Origin: Lacibacter sediminis
GTDB lineage: Bacteria > Bacteroidota > Bacteroidia > Chitinophagales > Chitinophagaceae
Reading direction: 5' to 3'
Assembly: GCF_014168535.1 (NCBI RefSeq)
Contig: NZ_CP060007.1
Span: 2,728,001 to 2,792,000, forward strand
Length of the DNA: 64,000 nt
Positions 16,912 through 25,852 of this stretch are shown in pieces (position 1 is the stretch's first letter; each line of letters opens with the position of its first letter). The notes under the pieces were generated by a model, which worked only from the letters and a program-made list of their open reading frames with translations, was not told where the DNA came from and searched no databases. Made by a program: the position numbers and the translations under genes.

Positions 16912-19416
16912 CTACCACTGGAACGGATAACCAATACCCAGCGAGATATTGATATTTTCATAGCGCCAGGTGCGTGCTTCAGTTGAACGGCTGAACAGAT
17001 TCTCAATATCATTTAACTGAGGGATACGCCACCCTGCGTTTGTTGCAGCAAACGGGTAAGCAGGATTCTTTAAGCGATAGCCAACATCAACACGAATAAG
17101 AAAGAGTCCAACAAAATCTAAACGGAAACCAGTGCCCACACTCACACTCAAATCACGGTAGAGATTTTTTAATTGAAATACTACTGTGTCGTTACCAATA
17201 TTACTTTGGTTCCGGAAGTTCCACACGTTACCAATATCAGTAAACAATGCACCACGAAGAATTAATGTGTTGGGCCAGATGCTTAATATATTATAACGGT
17301 ATTCAACATTTGCTTCAAGGATCATATCACCCGAGCGGCTGAAAAACTGGTTTCTTCCTGTTCTTACATCTGCAATACTTGCACCAGGACCAATACTGCG
17401 CAATGGCCATGCACGCATACTGTTCGGGCCTCCACCTGCATACTGTTTAAAGAAAGGCATACTCGATGTATCGTTGTCATACAAAAATCCGCCACCTGCT
17501 GCTGCACGAAAAACCCAACGTTCCTGTTTTGTCGCCGGGCTTATGATTTGGTATTTAAATTCAGCATCACCTTTTACATACTCAAATAATTCTTCATCAA
17601 ATAAATTAATTGCATTTTTTAAACGGCCGGCCAATGCACCTGATTCTTCGAAATTCAATCGCAATGCAGAAAGATGATTTTGTCTTTTCTTATTTTGAAA
17701 ACGTTTAGTATAGTTAATACTTGCTGCACCTAACCCCAATACAAAACCTTGATTAAAAGAGTTGCGAAGGAATACATTGTTCGCAAGCTGATCTTTGAAC
17801 GATTGTGATAGATCATAGAGTTTTACATACTCCACATTCACGGGACTAATTCTCCAGATTGCATTTCCTGGTGTTTGAAACTGCCAACCAAAAGTTGAGC
17901 TTGCTGTTGTGAGCGCAAACAAACCGTTCTGGTTGATATTCCTGTCAATAAAAGAAATAGAAGACGTGAGGAATGTTTTGCGGTTGAGCCATCTTCTGCT
18001 CTTACGTGTAAACAACCACGACGGGATACGGGGTGAGCTGATTGAATTACTGAATGATAACTCGGTTGCCTGCAAACCGGAATTGATAGGAGGTAACCCT
18101 AATTCAATACCACCACGCAACGTGTTATTCATCTGAATACCTTGTTTGGCAATATTCCTGTCCTGCAAACCAACTGTTACACCAAAACCAACAAGATTCC
18201 CTGCAGTAGTTAATCCTGATTGTACCTGGTTAAACACACTCTCCACGTTTGCACTAAACGTAAATCGTTTATAAGGGATCATGAACACATCATAGTCGAT
18301 AGCATTTGAATCTTCGGGAACAAGTTTTGGTTGTATCCTGATCACCTGCCACACATTCAACTTGTTTAATTCATCAGCTGTTTGATTCAATTTCAACGAA
18401 CTGAATAAACTATCGGTACGTAAACGAAGATTACGACGTATGAACGCCGGTTTGAATTTCCCTTCCTGGAAACGAACGGTGATATTATTTCTTACACTAT
18501 CAATGTATTGAACCGAATCAATATTATCACCTCCCTTGTATTCAGGATAAACAACAATGTTGCGGTTATAGAATTGCCTGAAGATGGAATCTTTCAGTTT
18601 TGGTTTAGTGCGTATATAAACATTGATCAGGGGGTTCTTTCTGCGTTCCTGTGCCTCCTGGAACACTTCAAACTGGCGAATAGGATCAAGTGCCAGGCTT
18701 GGATCAAGTAATGCAAGGAAAGTTGTATCGACGTCAGCGTAGATGGCATCACGGTTCATATTGTAATAACCATTGTTGCGGTAGAGTTCAATCAGTCTGT
18801 TCATTTCTCTCGATATCAATTCCTCGCTAAAAGGCATTCCTTTCCGCAAAAATGTTTGCGAACCATTTTGTTCTGTCAGTTCCTTTATTGGTAATATCTG
18901 TATGCGGTTCGAATCATTGGGGATGAGTGCTATCGAATCGATACGAAAAACAGGTCCGGTGTTTACTCTGAATATAGTAGCAGCTCTTATCTGCAAACGA
19001 TCCGGATCTTCTTTGTGAACTGAGTCGATATAAGTAGTATCAATCGTAACCTTTCCGTTATAATAACCCATTGTTTTCAGATAGATCTGCATATTACGGG
19101 CACTTTGATTAGCATAGGCTGTATCAAACACCGGTGGATTTTCAATACGTTTGAATAAAAGCCAACGTTGCCTTACGATTACCCGCATACTGTCATCGAG
19201 CTGTGTTTCCAAACCACTTTTCAGTACCGATAATGAATCCTTACTAAGCTTGTTATTGACCACATTGATCTGGTTGAAATAAACAAAGGGCTTATTCTTT
19301 TGATATTTCTTTACTTTATATTTACCCCGAGTTAATAATTTTGAATTGCAGGAACTAAGCACCGAGAGTACTGCCAGACAGGTAAATATGGTAATGGTTA
19401 ACCGGGTGAAGCTCAT
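16912..19416 (-). CDS. tamL: Translocation and assembly module lipoprotein TamL (BamA/TamA family)
   Basis: An outer-membrane barrel protein of the Omp85 superfamily, 834 residues. The N-terminus has a lipoprotein signal ending LSVLSSC (Cys about 23), which marks the Bacteroidota TamL variant, thought to work with TamB in outer-membrane protein or lipid transport. POTRA-like domains occupy roughly 45-430, followed by a 16-strand barrel with GGGPNSMRAWPLRSIGPG (the conserved L6-type RGF-like loop) and the C-terminal strand NINISLGIGYPFQW. I start at ATG 19416 because this places the lipobox correctly; the frame stays open up to 19521. Confidence 0.88.
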   Translation of the reverse strand: MSFTRLTITIFTCLAVLSVLSSCNSKLLTRGKYKVKKYQKNKPFVYFNQINVVNNKLSKDSLSVLKSGLETQLDDSMRVIVRQRWLLFKRIENPPVFDTAYANQSARNMQIYLKTMGYYNGKVTIDTTYIDSVHKEDPDRLQIRAATIFRVNTGPVFRIDSIALIPNDSNRIQILPIKELTEQNGSQTFLRKGMPFSEELISREMNRLIELYRNNGYYNMNRDAIYADVDTTFLALLDPSLALDPIRQFEVFQEAQERRKNPLINVYIRTKPKLKDSIFRQFYNRNIVVYPEYKGGDNIDSVQYIDSVRNNITVRFQEGKFKPAFIRRNLRLRTDSLFSSLKLNQTADELNKLNVWQVIRIQPKLVPEDSNAIDYDVFMIPYKRFTFSANVESVFNQVQSGLTTAGNLVGFGVTVGLQDRNIAKQGIQMNNTLRGGIELGLPPINSGLQATELSFSNSISSPRIPSWLFTRKSRRWLNRKTFLTSSISFIDRNINQNGLFALTTASSTFGWQFQTPGNAIWRISPVNVEYVKLYDLSQSFKDQLANNVFLRNSFNQGFVLGLGAASINYTKRFQNKKRQNHLSALRLNFEESGALAGRLKNAINLFDEELFEYVKGDAEFKYQIISPATKQERWVFRAAAGGGFLYDNDTSSMPFFKQYAGGGPNSMRAWPLRSIGPGASIADVRTGRNQFFSRSGDMILEANVEYRYNILSIWPNTLILRGALFTDIGNVWNFRNQSNIGNDTVVFQLKNLYRDLSVSVGTGFRLDFVGLFLIRVDVGYRLKNPAYPFAATNAGWRIPQLNDIENLFSRSTEARTWRYENINISLGIGYPFQW

Positions 19417-19429
19417 AAAATGATGATCG

Positions 19430-20167
19430 ATGCTCAGTAAAAATGAAATCAAATATATCCAAAGTTTAGGCCATAAAAAAAGAAGGGATGAAGAACGGCT
19501 CTTTTTAATGGAAGGAAGCAAGATGGTTGCCGAGCTTTTAGAGCATTATCCCTCACAGATTGTGCGGTTATACGCCACCGAAACTTTTTATGAACAACAT
19601 CCTGCTGCAAAGCAAATTCAGCAACATCACATTGTTTCGGATGATGAACTGACCCGTATTTCCCAATTACAAACACCTAATCAGGCGTTGGCGTTGGTAC
19701 ATTATTTTTCCGAACAGGAAATTGAACCACCTTCAGCTGAGTGGATCTTGGCCCTGGATGGCATCCGTGATCCCGGTAATATGGGCACCATTATTCGACT
19801 GGCCGATTGGTTTGGCATCCGCACCATTATCTGTTCTCCTGATTGTGCTGATATCTATAACCCCAAAGTGGTGCAGGCAACAATGGGCAGCATTATGCGT
19901 GTAGCTGTTGCTGAAAAGGAGTTGGATGCTTTTCTTGCCAATCAACAGTTACCTGTTGTTGGCGCAATGCTTGGCGGCAAAGAACTTTCTTCCTTTGAAT
20001 TTCCAAAAGCAGGTATCCTTGTTATTGGAAACGAGTCGAACGGCATTCGTGAAGATGTGATCTCTTTACTTACAGATAAACTCATGATCCCACGTTTTGG
20101 TGAAGCGGAATCATTAAATGCGGCAATTGCCACGAGTATTTTCTTGTGGGAGTTGAAAAGGGAATAG
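19430..20167 (+). CDS. TrmH/SpoU family RNA 2'-O-methyltransferase
   Basis: A 245-residue SPOUT methyltransferase. An N-terminal substrate-binding domain (about 1-95, with QSLGHKKRRDEERLFLMEGSKMV) is followed by the knotted catalytic domain: LDGIRDPGNMGTIIRLADWFG (motif 1), VIGNESNGI (motif 2) and IPRFGEAESLNAAIATSIFLWE (motif 3). Probable targets are 23S rRNA or tRNA; the exact site is not readable. It starts only 13 bp from the divergent tamL start. The TAG stop is embedded in the repeat at 20163-20253. Confidence 0.9.
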   Translation: MLSKNEIKYIQSLGHKKRRDEERLFLMEGSKMVAELLEHYPSQIVRLYATETFYEQHPAAKQIQQHHIVSDDELTRISQLQTPNQALALVHYFSEQEIEPPSAEWILALDGIRDPGNMGTIIRLADWFGIRTIICSPDCADIYNPKVVQATMGSIMRVAVAEKELDAFLANQQLPVVGAMLGGKELSSFEFPKAGILVIGNESNGIREDVISLLTDKLMIPRFGEAESLNAAIATSIFLWELKRE

Positions 20168-20253
20168 AGGCACGGATGACACTGATAAGAAAGATTTCCG
20201 CAGATAGGTTTAATCTGTGAATATCCGTTTGATCAGTTATATCTGCGTTTCTA
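20163..20253. repeat. Degenerate palindromic spacer repeat, copy 1
   Basis: ATAGAGGCACGGATGACACTGATAAGA at one end and ATATCTGCGTTTCTAT at the other form an imperfect palindrome filling the spacer. The same ends recur at 40402-40491. In this copy the repeat supplies the TAG stop of the methyltransferase gene and touches the stop of the minus-strand gene. Confidence 0.65.
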
Positions 20254-20883
20254 TCAAACTGCAGAAATACCAACTCTGCTTTTCACAAATTCATTTCGCT
20301 CCAGTTCATTCAACATAAACTGTGCAAGGTCGCCTGCGTTAATTCTATTGAGGTTGGGTTGTGGAGGATAATCCCTGGCAGTAATATAATTACCAGTTGG
20401 GCCATCGTTGATAATATCAGGACTGCAGACAAAGGTCCAATCCAGAGGAGAGTCTTTTAATGCATTATATGCTTTGCGATGTTCATTGCCAACCGGCAGG
20501 TATTCTTCAGGATAATCTTTCTGATCAATAATGAGTGAATGTTCATCGAAATTCAAAATACTCATATTACCCAATGCAACAATACGTTTAACAGCGGCTT
20601 TCTGCATTTGGGCTACAATCGTTTTCATACCAAGCGAACGTGCTTTATCTGATCCGTCAAACGCTCCGCCAATTGCACTCAATACAGCATCACAACCTTT
20701 AACAGCGTGCAATATATCTCCGGCATCGAACAACCCACCTTTAATTTTCTCTAACTTGTCGTTTTCGATATCCATTTCATATACATTCCTGCCATAGGCC
20801 TTTACCGAATGGCCACGCCACAAAGCCTGCTTTACCAACTGACTACCAACCTGACCTGTAGCGCCAAATACAATTAATTGCAT
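20254..20883 (-). CDS. NAD(P)-binding atypical SDR (NmrA-like)
   Basis: A 209-residue Rossmann protein. The N-terminal dinucleotide site is IVFGATGQVGSQLVKQAL at about 4-21, with GCDAVLSAIGGAF later. There is no classical Tyr-x-x-x-Lys pair, so it belongs to the atypical NmrA-like/SDR group that includes flavin reductases and NADP sensors. The substrate is not readable. It is monocistronic and convergent with the methyltransferase gene. Confidence 0.75.
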   Translation of the reverse strand: MQLIVFGATGQVGSQLVKQALWRGHSVKAYGRNVYEMDIENDKLEKIKGGLFDAGDILHAVKGCDAVLSAIGGAFDGSDKARSLGMKTIVAQMQKAAVKRIVALGNMSILNFDEHSLIIDQKDYPEEYLPVGNEHRKAYNALKDSPLDWTFVCSPDIINDGPTGNYITARDYPPQPNLNRINAGDLAQFMLNELERNEFVKSRVGISAV

Positions 20884-20992
20884 GCTGTTTCTCTTTATAC
20901 TTCCAATTTACAAAAGCCGATTGAGACTGTTAAATTTAAAATGCAGCCAACCTCTGGTAAAGAATTACAATCTTTGCAGTTAAATCAACAAG

Positions 20993-21409
20993 TTGAAACA
21001 AGTTTACTTCCTCATACTGTTTATATTCTCAGTTGGTCTTGTGCGTGCGCAAAAGATCGATAGCCTGTTCTTTAATCTTTACACCGACAGTTTAAAGAAA
21101 GGTTCCTGGAATTATATTAATGTTGATGCGAAGCTCAGCAACGGCAGTTATATGCCATTAACCAGCGAGCAATTAAATTTTAAAGTAAGCAATGGGAAAT
21201 TACAGGGAAACAGCGTTTGGATTGGATGGGAATTTACTGACGATTCTGTTGTTGTTGAAGTATCGCTGAAAAAAGATGTTTCTGTTCGCAAATCAATTAC
21301 TATCTGGATCAAAAAGAAAGATGAGCAATTGAACGCACCTTTGAATGATTCATTACTTCAACAGATCAATGATCGGCCTAAAACTCCCAGAAAGAAACGA
21401 AAGAATTAA
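20993..21409 (+). CDS. Secreted protein of unknown function
   Basis: A 138-residue protein with a TTG start (20993) and a signal peptide cut near VRAQ (residue 20). The mature part is beta-rich with many Ser, Asp and Lys residues, ending in a strongly basic tail (PRKKRKN). A beta-sandwich is likely, from KLSNGSYMPLTSEQLNFKVS and WIGWEFTDDSVVVEVSL. I do not recognise the family. Its stop overlaps the stop of the convergent gene in one TTAA. Confidence 0.65.
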   Translation: MKQVYFLILFIFSVGLVRAQKIDSLFFNLYTDSLKKGSWNYINVDAKLSNGSYMPLTSEQLNFKVSNGKLQGNSVWIGWEFTDDSVVVEVSLKKDVSVRKSITIWIKKKDEQLNAPLNDSLLQQINDRPKTPRKKRKN

Positions 21410-22416
21410 CCGCCTGTTTTTTTCTTGACAGGAGGTTTTGCTGCTGGTTTTGTTGTGGTTGGTTTTTTCGGAGCCGGTTTAGTGGTAGCAGGCACTTCCA
21501 TTCCTTCGCCCATTTTTAAACGATTGTTGAAATCAATAGCTTCCGGTATCGGCGCTTCTCCATCTTTCAATTTAAAATCAAATACTTTATCGATGTGCAG
21601 CCATTGTCCGTTGGTCCATTTGAAACCTTCATAATCACCATCAGGAATTAACGTGTAGCGTTTGCCGGGTTCATTTGTTTCTGATATCAGGTGATCGAAG
21701 ATGATCATATCCAGTTCTTCATCATACTGCACCCTTGCTCTTCCATCTTTTTTATATTCCAATAAGAAACGATTTAATGCCGGCTTCGGAACAGAATCTT
21801 TTGCATAAGAGAATGCAGAAGGTATTCCAAACATCGGCGTGCCGTTATCATCAAACCACATTACATCGAGCCACTTTTTTGTAGTTCGTGCATCATTTTC
21901 ATCGTAACCAAAGAGCGTATAGTATTTGCGTCCGTTATGTTCTTTTTCGAGAATGCGATAGTACACTGCACCAACCCACCACATGTTATTGGCAACGGTA
22001 TCAACATCATTTGCAATAAACTGATCGGCATCACGAAGCGGAATAAATTTTTCTTTTCCTTTTGGTGATCGAAGTTGAATAAATCCTTTCTGCCTGCAAT
22101 AATCATCATCTCTTACAACCTGCCAGGTGAAAATGCGGAAGGAGCTATCAGGGCTGTAAACTTTTGAAATTGTTTTTAAGGAATCAAACGGAAACTGGTA
22201 TGATTTATCCTGGATAAGTGCCCGAACAAGTATGCGTGTGAAATTGCTATCGCTGCGAAAACGAACGGCTGCATCTGTCCCACGTACGATCTCGTAACCA
22301 AAACGTTTGAGTGAATCTTCACGAAGTTTGAATTGCTTCAATTCAGCAGGAGTGAGTTGCTGTGCCGAAGCCACAAACACAAACGAAACGCAGAGAAGGG
22401 TAAAGAGTTTTTGCAT
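21406..22416 (-). CDS. Secreted protein of unknown function, Bacteroidota type
   Basis: A 336-residue protein with a signal peptide ending FVASAQQ (about residue 18). The middle has alternating beta segments with FTWQVVRDDDYC and GAVYYRILEKEHNGRKYYTLFGYDEND; this type of fragment occurs in unannotated Bacteroidota proteins. The C-terminus is a Pro/Lys/Thr-rich linker (about 305-336) with TTKPAPKKPTTTKPAAKPP. No catalytic residues are evident. A -7 box for it lies at 22440-22447. Confidence 0.7.
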   Translation of the reverse strand: MQKLFTLLCVSFVFVASAQQLTPAELKQFKLREDSLKRFGYEIVRGTDAAVRFRSDSNFTRILVRALIQDKSYQFPFDSLKTISKVYSPDSSFRIFTWQVVRDDDYCRQKGFIQLRSPKGKEKFIPLRDADQFIANDVDTVANNMWWVGAVYYRILEKEHNGRKYYTLFGYDENDARTTKKWLDVMWFDDNGTPMFGIPSAFSYAKDSVPKPALNRFLLEYKKDGRARVQYDEELDMIIFDHLISETNEPGKRYTLIPDGDYEGFKWTNGQWLHIDKVFDFKLKDGEAPIPEAIDFNNRLKMGEGMEVPATTKPAPKKPTTTKPAAKPPVKKKTGG

Positions 22417-22439
22417 GCAGACTATTAACTGATTAGGGG

Positions 22440-22447
22440 CAAAATTA
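22440..22447 (-). promoter_or_regulatory. -7-like box before the secreted protein gene
   Basis: TAATTTTG on the minus strand matches TAnnTTTG, 23 nt upstream of ATG 22416. No clear -33 element is seen. Confidence 0.35.
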
Positions 22448-22454
22448 TTGTGTT

Positions 22455-23075
22455 TCAGGCTTTGCTCACGAGCGCTGTGGCAAATGCTAACAAATCTTTA
22501 TACTGTGCATCTACGGTTGAGGGATCGGGGTTCTCTTCAGGCCGTGTGGGAAGGTAAACAGTAAAGGCACCGATCTTTCGTCCAAACCACATATCGTTGG
22601 GCATATTCCCCACCATAATCGACTTACTGAAATCAACAGCCGGAAAATCTTCTTTGGCCTGGTAAGCCATGCCCGGATTAGGTTTGCGGTTGATGTGTTT
22701 GTTATCTGTTTCAGGACAGAAATAGATCTTATCAATACGACCGTTGTTTGTACTGATCTCCTGCAACATGTTCGTATGAATTTCCAACAGATCTTCAAGG
22801 GACATTAATTTCTTACCAACACCGGCCTGGTTCGTAACCACAAAAATGCGTGGAAACAAAGTCGACAATTGTTTGATGGCTTCCAGCACTCCGGGCATGA
22901 AATGAAATTCATTCCAGTTCTTGATATAATCGCCCACCACGTCCTGGTTAATCACACCATCACGATCGAGAAACAATGTCCAGTCCTGATCGATCAAGGG
23001 TAATTCCTTATGTGGTAACGGCATAAAGTAAGCTGTATTTGCAGGATGATTTGTTGGGAGTGTTGTATGGATCAT
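22455..23075 (-). CDS. gmhB: HAD-IIIA phosphatase, GmhB-type (heptose bisphosphate phosphatase)
   Basis: Probably removes the 7-phosphate from heptose 1,7-bisphosphate in LPS/S-layer heptose synthesis. The 206-residue protein carries the HAD nucleophile motif LFLDRDGVINQD (Asp37, Asp39), VVTNQAGV and MVGNMPNDM as the late motif. The usual zinc loop of GmhB (Cys-x-His...Cys-x-Cys) is absent: only one Cys remains in FCPETDNKHINRKPNPG. It starts 2 nt after the gmhA stop, so the two are cotranscribed. The open frame upstream (to 23120) lies inside gmhA; ATG 23075 is the natural start. Confidence 0.82.
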   Translation of the reverse strand: MIHTTLPTNHPANTAYFMPLPHKELPLIDQDWTLFLDRDGVINQDVVGDYIKNWNEFHFMPGVLEAIKQLSTLFPRIFVVTNQAGVGKKLMSLEDLLEIHTNMLQEISTNNGRIDKIYFCPETDNKHINRKPNPGMAYQAKEDFPAVDFSKSIMVGNMPNDMWFGRKIGAFTVYLPTRPEENPDPSTVDAQYKDLLAFATALVSKA

Positions 23076-23077
23076 GA

Positions 23078-23662
23078 TCAGCTTTTTGCAGCGAAATAAC
23101 GCTCTTCTACCAATTGACAAATGATATGTCCAAGCATAATATGGCTTTCCTGTATGCGAGGTGTTGTTTTCGATGGCACATTGAACAAATGATCGCTCAA
23201 TGGTTTTAGTTTACCACCTGTTTCGCCGGTAAATCCTATTGTGATCATGCCTTTTTCTTTTGCCGCTTTAAAGGCTTCAATGATGTTGGGTGAATTACCT
23301 GAAGTTGATAAACCAACCAGTACATCACCTGCGTGACCAATACCTTTTACCAAACGTGCATAGGCCACTTCAAAACTATAATCGTTGGCAATAGCTGTGA
23401 GGTAGGATGTGTTTACATGCAATGCTTCTGCAGGTAATGCTTCACGATCGAGATAAAAACGACCACTGAATTCTGCTGCTAAATGTTGTGCATCAGCAGC
23501 GCTGCCACCATTACCACAAAAAAGAACTTTCTTGCCGTTTCGGAATGCATCAACAATAAGATCGCTGATGGCATCCAATTTTGCAATGACTGTTTCATCG
23601 TTGAGGAGTTGCTGTTTTACAGCAATGGAATCAAGAATAACCTGTTTGATCTGTTCGCTCAT
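23078..23662 (-). CDS. gmhA: SIS-domain isomerase, sedoheptulose 7-phosphate isomerase type
   Basis: Converts sedoheptulose 7-phosphate to D-glycero-D-manno-heptose 7-phosphate. The 194-residue protein has the SIS fold with FCGNGGSAADAQHLAAEFSGRF, the phosphate-binding LSTSGNSPNI, and GHIICQLVEE at the C-terminus. It is adjacent to gmhB, which fits heptose synthesis for the envelope. The start ATG 23662 is fixed by TACATTTG at 23667-23674 only 4 nt away; codons further upstream are in the promoter. Confidence 0.9.
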   Translation of the reverse strand: MSEQIKQVILDSIAVKQQLLNDETVIAKLDAISDLIVDAFRNGKKVLFCGNGGSAADAQHLAAEFSGRFYLDREALPAEALHVNTSYLTAIANDYSFEVAYARLVKGIGHAGDVLVGLSTSGNSPNIIEAFKAAKEKGMITIGFTGETGGKLKPLSDHLFNVPSKTTPRIQESHIMLGHIICQLVEERYFAAKS

Positions 23663-23666
23663 GCTG

Positions 23667-23674
23667 CAAATGTA
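23667..23674 (-). promoter_or_regulatory. -7 box immediately before gmhA
   Basis: TACATTTG (minus strand) matches TAnnTTTG and ends 4 nt before ATG 23662, implying a leaderless or nearly leaderless transcript. The -33 element is not convincing. Confidence 0.5.
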
Positions 23675-23769
23675 AAAGAAAAGCTGCAAGCTGTTCGCAT
23701 AGGTATGCCATACCTATCTATATTAAAATTTTACTCAGCCTGATAAGTAGGTGTGGAATATCTAACACT

Positions 23770-24906
23770 TTAAACTGATGCTGCCAGTTGTAGAACCGCT
23801 GCCGTCATTTTATCCCAGCCATATTTCTTTTTTTCGTCCCGGAGATAAGGCAGAAACTGTTCGCTACCTGTTTGCATATACTCCTGCATGGCTGCTGCAA
23901 TAGCATCAACCGTTGGTTCACAAACCAGGCCAACTTTACCATGTGGCACAAACGCAGGAAGTCCACCAACATTGGTAACGATCATGGGAATTTCGAAATG
24001 ATAGGCAAGGGGAGTAACACCACTTTGTGTGGCATTGCGGTAAGGTTGCACCACTGCATCTGCTGCACAGAGATAATATTTTACTTCACTATCAGCAATG
24101 AATTCTGTTTTGAGAATAAGATCATCTTTAAGCTGAAGTTTTTCAATGAGTTCATCGTACTGTTTGCGGTCTTCATAAAACTCACCTGCAATTAGTAATT
24201 TGGAATTGGGATTTAGGATTTTGGGGTTTTTCAATTGTGCAAATGCCTCCAGTAACATATCAAGTCCTTTGTATTTGCGGATGAACCCGAAGAAAAGAAA
24301 TACAAATGTTGTTTGATCAATACCGAGATGAGTGCGTGCTTCCTGTTTTGAAACTGCGTTGCCAAACACATCGTACAACGGATGTGGTTGAAGTATTGCA
24401 GGTTTTGTTTGGGTGAACATACGCAGATCGCTGAGCACTTTTTCACTCATGGTGATAAAGGCATCAACCGGTTTAATAAAATACTTTGTGAATGCATGAT
24501 CGCCGAAACGTTTTTCATGCGGCACTACATTATCGGCAATGCAAACGATCTTCGTCTGTTTGTTTGATTTGATGCGACGAAGAATAGTTCCCAAAGCAGG
24601 CCCAATCAATGGCAGCCAATAACGAACGACGACAAGATCGGGCCTCAAATTTTTTATTTCATTCCCAACTGCTAACCAGTTGATTGGATTGATGGAGTTG
24701 ACTTTTATGTTGATGTTAAGATCAGCAGGTGCAGGTTCAGATGAATATTGTGTTGTGCCCGGAAATAGAAAATCCGGGTACTGTAAGCTGAATGAGTAAA
24801 TAGTTACATCGTGTCCTTCGTTTTGAAATTGTCTTGCTAATCGCTCATTAAATATGGCGATACCACCACGTAGGGGATGAGCAGGACCGAGGATCACTAT
24901 TTTCAT
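23770..24906 (-). CDS. Glycosyltransferase family 4
   Basis: A 378-residue GT-B glycosyltransferase. The N-terminal domain opens with ILGPAHPLRGGIAIFNERLAR, a typical GT4 start. The C-terminal nucleotide-sugar domain contains FLFFGFIRKYKGLDMLLEAF and the motif SGVTPLAYHFEIPMIVT, with the EX7E-like Glu residues. Donor and acceptor are unknown; polysaccharide or glycolipid assembly is likely. It overlaps the upstream GT2 gene by 4 bp, so the two form an operon. Confidence 0.88.
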   Translation of the reverse strand: MKIVILGPAHPLRGGIAIFNERLARQFQNEGHDVTIYSFSLQYPDFLFPGTTQYSSEPAPADLNINIKVNSINPINWLAVGNEIKNLRPDLVVVRYWLPLIGPALGTILRRIKSNKQTKIVCIADNVVPHEKRFGDHAFTKYFIKPVDAFITMSEKVLSDLRMFTQTKPAILQPHPLYDVFGNAVSKQEARTHLGIDQTTFVFLFFGFIRKYKGLDMLLEAFAQLKNPKILNPNSKLLIAGEFYEDRKQYDELIEKLQLKDDLILKTEFIADSEVKYYLCAADAVVQPYRNATQSGVTPLAYHFEIPMIVTNVGGLPAFVPHGKVGLVCEPTVDAIAAAMQEYMQTGSEQFLPYLRDEKKKYGWDKMTAAVLQLAASV

Positions 24907-25844
24907 AACCCAGTTTTATCTCCAATCAAATACACATTTCGCTCGGGAGCATTACGTGCAATCAATTCACCAATAAAACCTGCAAGGAATAATTGTGAGC
25001 CGATCACCATTGAAACCAATGCAATGAAAAAAGTAGGACGATTGGTAATCGAAAAATTAAAATCAACCAGCTTTGAAATAACCAGGTAACCACTGATGAT
25101 AAAACCAATCATAAAAAATAACGTGCCCCATAAACCAAAGAAATGCATGGGTCGTTTACCGAACTTACCAACAAAAGAAATGGTGGCAAGATCAAGGAAA
25201 CCATTTACAAACCTGTCCCATCCAAACTTGGTAACACCGTATTTTCTTTTGCGGTGTTCAACTACTTTTTCACCGATCTTCCGGAAGCCTGCCCACTTCG
25301 CCAACACAGGAATATAGCGATGCATTTCGCCATACACTTCAATACTCTTTACCACCTTACCATTGTATGCTTTCAATCCGCAATTAAAATCGTGCAGGTA
25401 AATGCCACTCATTTTACGGGTAGCTGCATTAAATAATTTCGATGGAATATTTTTGGTCAGAGTATTATCGTAACGCTTCTTTTTCCATCCACTCACTATA
25501 TCAAATCCATCAGCAGTGATCATCTTATATAACTCAGGAATTTCATCGGGACTATCCTGCAAATCAGCATCCATCGTGATCACTACCTGACCTTGTGCTG
25601 CTTTAAACCCTTCGTTTAATGCAGCTGATTTGCCATAGTTACGTTGAAAAGAAATGCCCTTGATATTACTGTTAGCAGCACGGAGTTGCTTGATCACATC
25701 CCACGAACCATCGGTGCTGCCATCATCCACCAAAATAATTTCATACGAGAGTTGCTGATCATTCACTACACGTTCGATCCATGCACATAGCTCGGGTAAC
25801 GATTCAGCTTCATCTTTTAATGGAATAACAATACTCAGGTTCAT
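24903..25844 (-). CDS. Glycosyltransferase family 2 (GtrB/DPM-like)
   Basis: A 313-residue protein. The GT-A domain shows IVIPLKDEAESLPEL, IILVDDGSTDGSWDVI and the metal-binding DADLQDSPDEIPE, and then two C-terminal membrane segments at about 230-255 and 270-298. This layout is that of polyprenyl-phosphate glycosyltransferases. It probably makes a lipid-linked sugar for envelope glycans. It lies between DUF4199 and the GT4 gene in one operon. Confidence 0.9.
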   Translation of the reverse strand: MNLSIVIPLKDEAESLPELCAWIERVVNDQQLSYEIILVDDGSTDGSWDVIKQLRAANSNIKGISFQRNYGKSAALNEGFKAAQGQVVITMDADLQDSPDEIPELYKMITADGFDIVSGWKKKRYDNTLTKNIPSKLFNAATRKMSGIYLHDFNCGLKAYNGKVVKSIEVYGEMHRYIPVLAKWAGFRKIGEKVVEHRKRKYGVTKFGWDRFVNGFLDLATISFVGKFGKRPMHFFGLWGTLFFMIGFIISGYLVISKLVDFNFSITNRPTFFIALVSMVIGSQLFLAGFIGELIARNAPERNVYLIGDKTGL

Positions 25845-25852
25845 AGGCGATA

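Noticed and set aside
20878..21063. Short plus-strand frame between the NAD-binding gene and the secreted protein
   Set aside because: It overlaps both neighbours and the probable promoter region; no coding character.
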